In this document: positions 5,885 to 9,614 of the stretch, piece after piece | How the letters are laid out: each line of letters opens with the position of its first letter | How positions within the stretch are numbered: the stretch's first letter is position 1 | Origin: Bacillota bacterium | Lineage (GTDB): Bacteria; Bacillota; Clostridia; Christensenellales; CAG-138 | Reading direction: 5' to 3' | Length of the DNA: 9,614 nt | Assembly: GCA_023395595.1 (NCBI GenBank) | Contig: JAEWYO010000075.1 | Span: forward strand, 1-9,614 | Translations under genes and position numbers: made by a program | Notes under the pieces: model-generated | Told to the model about the DNA's origin: nothing | The model's input: only the letters and a program-made list of their open reading frames with translations | The model's database searches: none

Positions 5885-8125
5885 ATGATTCGCTATCATG
5901 ACCATCCGGTGACCCTGCACAACGGCAGGCCGCATACCGCCGGAACCGACAAAAAAGCCGCGCGTGACAAGACCATCGCTTACTCCATTCTCCGCGCGCA
6001 CAACACGTCCGGCGATATGGAGAAACTCCGGCTGCGCTTCGACGCGCTGATTTCGCACGACATCACCTATGTCGGCATCGTGCAGACCGCGCGGGCGAGC
6101 GGATTGACCGAATTCCCCGTGCCCTACGCGATGACCAACTGCCACAACAGCCTCTGCGCCGTCGGCGGCACCATCAATGAGGACGACCACGTCTTCGGGC
6201 TTTCCGCCGCGAAAAAATACGGCGGCATCTATGTGCCCGCAAACCTGAGCGTCATCCACAGCTACGCGCGCGAAGAGCTCGCGGGTTGCGGGCGGATGAT
6301 TCTGGGTTCGGACAGCCACACGCGCTATGGCGCGCTGGGCACCCTCGCGGTTGGCGAAGGCGGGCCGGAGCTGGTCAAGCAACTGCTCAAAAACACCTAT
6401 GATATCGCGGCGCCCGAAGTCGTGCTCTGTTATGTAACGGGCAAGCCCTGCCGCGGCGTCGGTCCGCACGACGTTGCCCTCGCGCTCGTGAAGGAAGCGT
6501 TTGCCGAAAACCGCGCAAAAAACAAGATTCTGGAGTTCGTGGGCCCTGGCATCAAGCACCTGTCCGCCGACTATCGCAACGGCGTGGACGTGATGACCAC
6601 CGAGACCACGTGTCTGAGCTCCATCTGGGAAACCGACAGCGAGACGGCGGAATATTTCCGGGCGCACGGTAGACCGGAAGCCTACGCCAAACTCGCGCCG
6701 GAAGAGGGAGCCTATTACGATAGCATGATCACCATCGAGCTGGACAAGGTCGAGTGCATGATTGCGCTGCCGTTCCATCCGAGCAACGCCTACCCGATTC
6801 GCGAGTTTATCGCGCGCGCGGACGAGCTGCTGGGCAAGGTGGAAGAGGAAGCAAAGGCGACCTTCCCGAAGGCCACGCTCAACCTCAAGAGCAAGATCAA
6901 GTCCGACGGTGTGTATGCCGATCAGGGCATCATCGCGGGCTGCGCGGGCGGTTTATTTGACAACATCATCGAAGCCAGCGAAATCCTCGACGGCGGCTCC
7001 ACGGGCAACGGCGAGTTTTCGCTTTCCGTCTATCCGACCAGCGTGCCGGTCAGCCTCGCGCTCACGCGGGCGGAAGCGACCGAGACGCTTGTGCGCGCGG
7101 GCGCGGTGATGAAGCCCTCCTTCTGCGGCCCGTGCTTCGGCGCGGGAGACGTGCCCGCCAACAACGGGTTCTCGATTCGCCACACCACGCGCAACTTCCC
7201 CAATCGCGAAGGCGCAAAGCCCGGCGAAGGCCAGCTTGCCTATGTCGCGCTGATGGACGCGCGGAGCATCGCAGCGACGGCGGCAAACGGCGGGCGGCTC
7301 ACGCCTGCCACCGACGTAGTCTATCGAAAGCGCCGCATCCGCTATCGCTATGACCGATCCAGCTATGAAAAACGCTGCTACAACGGCTTTGGCAAGCCTG
7401 ACCCCAACGCGGAACTCGTGTTCGGGCCGAACATTGCCGATTGGCCGAAGATTTACCCGCTGACAGACAACGTGCTCGTCGAGCTGAGCGCCGTGATTCG
7501 AGACCCCGTGACCACCACGGACGAACTCATCCCCTCCGGCGAGACGAGCTCCTATCGCAGCAATCCGCTGCGCCTCGCGGAGTTTGCGCTCTCGCGCCGC
7601 GCGCCGGACTATGTCGGCCGCAGCAAAGCGGTTGCCAAGGCGGAAGCCGCGCGCAGAGAGGGAACGGCGTCCGACGCACTCAAGGCGCTACTGGGCAAGG
7701 TTGGCGACGCGGATAAGCTATTCAAAACGACGTCCTACGGCTCCGGCGTGTTTGCCAACAAACCCGGCGACGGCAGCGCGCGCGAGCAAGCCGCATCTAG
7801 TCAACGCGTGCTCGGCGGCTCCGCCAACATCTGCTACGAATACGCAACCAAGCGCTACCGCAGCAACTGCATCAACTGGGGCATTCTCCCGTTTACGCTG
7901 CCTGCGGGCGCAAGCTTTGCCTATGAAGTTGGCGATCATGTGTTTGTGCCGCATGTGCGGGAAGCCATCGCACAGCAGAAGGACACCCTGCCTGCCGTCG
8001 CAATCAAGCAGGACGGCACGACGGAGAATATCACGCTCAACCTGCCGCCGCTGACGGCGGACGAGCGGGAGATTCTGCTCGAAGGCTGCCTGATGAACTA
8101 CTATGCCGCGCACGCGGGCAAATAA
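5885..8125 (+). CDS. Aconitase-family hydratase (YbhJ-like), probable aconitate hydratase
   Basis: The 746-residue protein belongs to the aconitase superfamily of [4Fe-4S] dehydratases, in the branch often called putative hydratase (YbhJ-like). ATG 5885 follows AAGGAGG at 5873-5879. Visible landmarks are TNCHNSLCAVGG (84-95), GSDSHTRYG (141-149), a first cluster cysteine in A-G-C-A-G-G (Cys353), and the C-G-P-C pair (Cys414, Cys417) that supplies the other two ligands. The C-terminal swivel domain contains YRSNCINWGILPF (658-670). All three cluster cysteines are present, so it should be active. The isocitrate dehydrogenase gene starts 34 bases downstream with no terminator between. I therefore infer that it interconverts citrate and isocitrate for 2-oxoglutarate synthesis. 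Members of this branch are poorly characterised, so another hydroxy-acid substrate is possible. Family is secure; the exact substrate is inferred. Confidence 0.9.
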   Translation: MIRYHDHPVTLHNGRPHTAGTDKKAARDKTIAYSILRAHNTSGDMEKLRLRFDALISHDITYVGIVQTARASGLTEFPVPYAMTNCHNSLCAVGGTINEDDHVFGLSAAKKYGGIYVPANLSVIHSYAREELAGCGRMILGSDSHTRYGALGTLAVGEGGPELVKQLLKNTYDIAAPEVVLCYVTGKPCRGVGPHDVALALVKEAFAENRAKNKILEFVGPGIKHLSADYRNGVDVMTTETTCLSSIWETDSETAEYFRAHGRPEAYAKLAPEEGAYYDSMITIELDKVECMIALPFHPSNAYPIREFIARADELLGKVEEEAKATFPKATLNLKSKIKSDGVYADQGIIAGCAGGLFDNIIEASEILDGGSTGNGEFSLSVYPTSVPVSLALTRAEATETLVRAGAVMKPSFCGPCFGAGDVPANNGFSIRHTTRNFPNREGAKPGEGQLAYVALMDARSIAATAANGGRLTPATDVVYRKRRIRYRYDRSSYEKRCYNGFGKPDPNAELVFGPNIADWPKIYPLTDNVLVELSAVIRDPVTTTDELIPSGETSSYRSNPLRLAEFALSRRAPDYVGRSKAVAKAEAARREGTASDALKALLGKVGDADKLFKTTSYGSGVFANKPGDGSAREQAASSQRVLGGSANICYEYATKRYRSNCINWGILPFTLPAGASFAYEVGDHVFVPHVREAIAQQKDTLPAVAIKQDGTTENITLNLPPLTADEREILLEGCLMNYYAAHAGK

Positions 8126-8159
8126 GAGAACTACGCCAAACAGCCGAAAGGAAACGGAT

Positions 8160-9371
8160 ATGGATTTGATCAAGATGAAAACCCCGCTCGTTGAGATGGA
8201 TGGCGACGAGATGACCCGCATCCTCTGGCAGCAGATCAAGGACGAGCTGATTTTGCCGTTTGTCGATCTCAAAGCGGAGTACTACGACCTCGGCCTGCCG
8301 GAGCGCGACAAAACAAAGGATCAGGTCACGACGGATGCCGCAAACGCGATTAAGAAATACGGCGTGGGCGTTAAATGCGCAACCATCACGCCAAACGCGC
8401 AGCGCGTGGAAGAGTATAAGCTCAGCGAGATGTGGAAGAGCCCGAACGGCACGATCCGCGCGATTCTCGACGGCACCGTGTTCCGCGCGCCGATCTTGAT
8501 CGACAGCGTGAAGCCCGTCGTCAAAACATGGAAAAAGCCGATCACCATCGCGCGTCACGCCTATGGCGACGTCTACCGCGCAACGGAATACCGCGTGCCG
8601 GAAAAAGGCAAGGCGGAGCTGGTGTTCACCGGCGAAAACGGGGCTTCTTTCCGCAAGACCATCTATGATTTTGAATGCCCCGGTGTGCTGCAGGGCATGT
8701 ATAACAAGGACAGCTCCATTCGCTCCTTTGCGCATAGCTGCTTCCAATATGCGCTGAGTACCAAGCAGGATGTTTGGTTCTCCACCAAGGATACAATCAG
8801 CAAGCAGTATGACCACACCTTCAAAGACATCTTTGAGGAAATCTTTGAGGCGGACTATAAGGCGAAGTTCGAAGCGGCAGGGTTGACGTATTTCTATACG
8901 TTGATCGATGACGCGGTGGCGCGCGTGATCCGCTCCGAAGGCGGCTACATCTGGGCATGCAAAAACTATGACGGCGACGTGATGAGCGACATGGTCAGCA
9001 CCGCGTTTGGCAGCCTCGCAATGATGACGAGCGTACTGGTGTCTCCGGACGGCAATTTTGAATACGAAGCCGCGCACGGCACGGTCACGCGGCATTATTA
9101 CAAATATCTGCAAGGTGAAGAGACCAGCACCAACCCGATGGCGACCATCTTTGCCTGGAGCGGCGCGCTAAGTAAGCGCGGCGAGCTGGACAAACTGCCG
9201 GAACTGGCGGACTTTGGCAAAAAGCTGGAAGAAGCGTCGATTGAGACGCTGGATGCAGGTATCATGACCAAAGACCTCGTGGGTCTTGCCGAAGGCATCA
9301 CGCCAAAGGCGGTGACGAGCCTCGCCTTCATCCGCGAAATCCGCAAACGCCTGGAGGCGAAGTACGCGTAA
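8160..9371 (+). CDS. icd: Isocitrate dehydrogenase, NADP-dependent (eukaryote-like homodimeric type)
   Basis: This 403-residue enzyme decarboxylates isocitrate to 2-oxoglutarate with NADP+ and Mg2+ or Mn2+. ATG 8160 is chosen because AAAGGA (8147-8152) lies 7 bases upstream; the frame is open further back to 8103, inside the hydratase gene, but without an RBS. Substrate-binding landmarks are S-P-N-G-T-I-R (94-100), Arg109, and A-R-H-A-Y-G-D-V-Y-R-A-T (131-142, Arg132 and Tyr139). Metal-binding aspartates lie in N-Y-D-G-D-V-M-S-D (269-277, Asp273 and Asp277), with Asp250 upstream. H-G-T-V-T-R-H (306-312) carries the Arg-His pair that in the human enzyme contacts the NADP 2'-phosphate, so NADP use is expected. 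This is the type found in eukaryotes and many Clostridia rather than the E. coli Icd type. It is co-transcribed with the hydratase and closed by a strong terminator. Confidence 0.96.
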   Translation: MDLIKMKTPLVEMDGDEMTRILWQQIKDELILPFVDLKAEYYDLGLPERDKTKDQVTTDAANAIKKYGVGVKCATITPNAQRVEEYKLSEMWKSPNGTIRAILDGTVFRAPILIDSVKPVVKTWKKPITIARHAYGDVYRATEYRVPEKGKAELVFTGENGASFRKTIYDFECPGVLQGMYNKDSSIRSFAHSCFQYALSTKQDVWFSTKDTISKQYDHTFKDIFEEIFEADYKAKFEAAGLTYFYTLIDDAVARVIRSEGGYIWACKNYDGDVMSDMVSTAFGSLAMMTSVLVSPDGNFEYEAAHGTVTRHYYKYLQGEETSTNPMATIFAWSGALSKRGELDKLPELADFGKKLEEASIETLDAGIMTKDLVGLAEGITPKAVTSLAFIREIRKRLEAKYA

Positions 9372-9387
9372 GAAAAACGTAACCAAC

Positions 9388-9421
9388 AAGGCTCGCGCAG
9401 AACATACGCGAGCCTTTTTTT
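9388..9421 (+). terminator. Rho-independent terminator of the hydratase-icd operon
   Basis: AAGGCTCGCG (9388-9397) pairs perfectly with CGCGAGCCTT (9407-9416) around a 9-base loop and runs into seven T (9415-9421). It lies 16 bases after the icd stop codon. Confidence 0.95.
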
Positions 9422-9460
9422 GACAGAAGATTCATATAGGTGTCATTCGCCGGACACAAG

Positions 9461-9494
9461 TGTTTTATAAGATCAAATCGTGTTATAAAATCAA
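9461..9494 (+). repeat. Imperfect direct repeat upstream of the lipoprotein gene
   Basis: TGTTTTATAAGATCAA (from 9461) and TGTTATAAAATCAA (from 9481) are similar words beginning 20 bases apart, with a 2-base gap and one mismatch. They lie in the likely promoter region of the next gene. TATAAA at 9484-9489 could be its -10 box, but no clear -35 was found. Confidence 0.35.
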
Positions 9495-9541
9495 TACAGG
9501 TCTGTTGAAGCACGAAAAACATACAAGGAGCTTGTAAGAAT

Positions 9542-9614
9542 ATGAAACAATTCAAGTTCAAGCGCATTCTGCCGTTTGCGATGGCGCTGATGCTGCTGTT
9601 TGCCGTGGGCTGCG
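9542..9614 (+). CDS. Lipoprotein, N-terminus only (3'-partial)
   Basis: ATG 9542 is preceded by AAGGAG at 9525-9530, a rather long spacer of 11 bases. Only 24 codons fit before the window ends. They give a classical lipoprotein signal peptide: a positive N-region (K-Q-F-K-F-K-R), a hydrophobic core (ILPFAMALMLLFAV) and A-V-G-C, where the cysteine at residue 24 would be lipidated after signal peptidase II cleavage. In Bacillota such genes often encode solute-binding proteins of ABC transporters, but nothing of the mature protein is in view, so no function is assigned. It lies after the icd terminator and is a separate transcription unit. Confidence 0.75.
   Translation, partial: MKQFKFKRILPFAMALMLLFAVGC

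Noticed and set aside
5807..6778. 323-codon open frame on the minus strand opposite the hydratase gene
   Set aside because: Antisense shadow of high-GC coding sequence, with no RBS and no recognisable protein. It would also run across the operon promoter region.
8037..9113. 358-codon open frame on the minus strand opposite icd
   Set aside because: Composition is typical of reversed codons of a conserved gene. No motif, no RBS.
9420..9448. TTGACA at 9420-9425 as a -35 box
   Set aside because: It begins within the icd terminator T-tract and has no -10 box at 16-18 bases; the bases at 17 are TCATTC.
9440..9457. GTGTC/GACAC inverted repeat upstream of the lipoprotein gene
   Set aside because: Only 5 bp with an 8-base loop, which is expected by chance.

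Overview
The window looks like a chromosomal segment of a fairly GC-rich member of the Bacillota (Clostridia-like anaerobe). The grounds are strong AGGAGG-type ribosome binding sites, short intergenic gaps, the long (Clostridia-style) form of urocanase, a stand-alone glutamate formiminotransferase, an elongator tRNA-Met of Bacillus/Clostridium type with encoded CCA, and a clostridial-type aconitase-family hydratase paired with a eukaryote-like NADP isocitrate dehydrogenase. Coding sequence outside 3.9-5.5 kb is about 60% GC (37 of 60 bases in line 2341); the middle segment is much lower (23 of 60 in line 4081). The exact taxon cannot be set from the sequence alone.

Layout. 1-3875 (+): three genes of a histidine utilisation (hut) operon: urocanate hydratase (5' end outside the window), glutamate formiminotransferase and imidazolonepropionase, tightly spaced and each with its own RBS. 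Together they turn urocanate into imidazolonepropionate, then formiminoglutamate, then glutamate plus 5-formimino-tetrahydrofolate. Histidine ammonia-lyase and the formimino-THF cyclodeaminase are not in view.

3876-5530: an AT-rich insert with two adjacent, related small genes (4047-4667 and 4696-5408). Each encodes an N-terminal membrane helix, a short heptad stalk and a soluble domain that I do not recognise. The second gene is split by a -1 frame change at an A-run near 5161. The segment ends in an unexplained 10-bp inverted repeat (5446-5501) and at the terminator of a tRNA gene.

5532-5706 (-): an elongator tRNA-Met (CAT) with a near-perfect consensus promoter and a rho-independent terminator. 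The terminator hairpin is symmetrical and could also stop rightward transcripts from the insert.

5797-9421 (+): a two-gene operon, an aconitase-family hydratase followed by NADP-dependent isocitrate dehydrogenase, closed by a strong terminator. It would supply 2-oxoglutarate, and hence glutamate, from citrate. Its leader carries a perfect hairpin at the predicted transcription start. 9542-9614 is the start of a lipoprotein gene that runs off the window.

Both metabolic operons end at glutamate or 2-oxoglutarate, but I see no shared regulator or site. No rRNA, CRISPR array, transposase or integrase is visible. The best candidate for something undescribed is the AT-rich paralogue pair; nothing here proves a new system.
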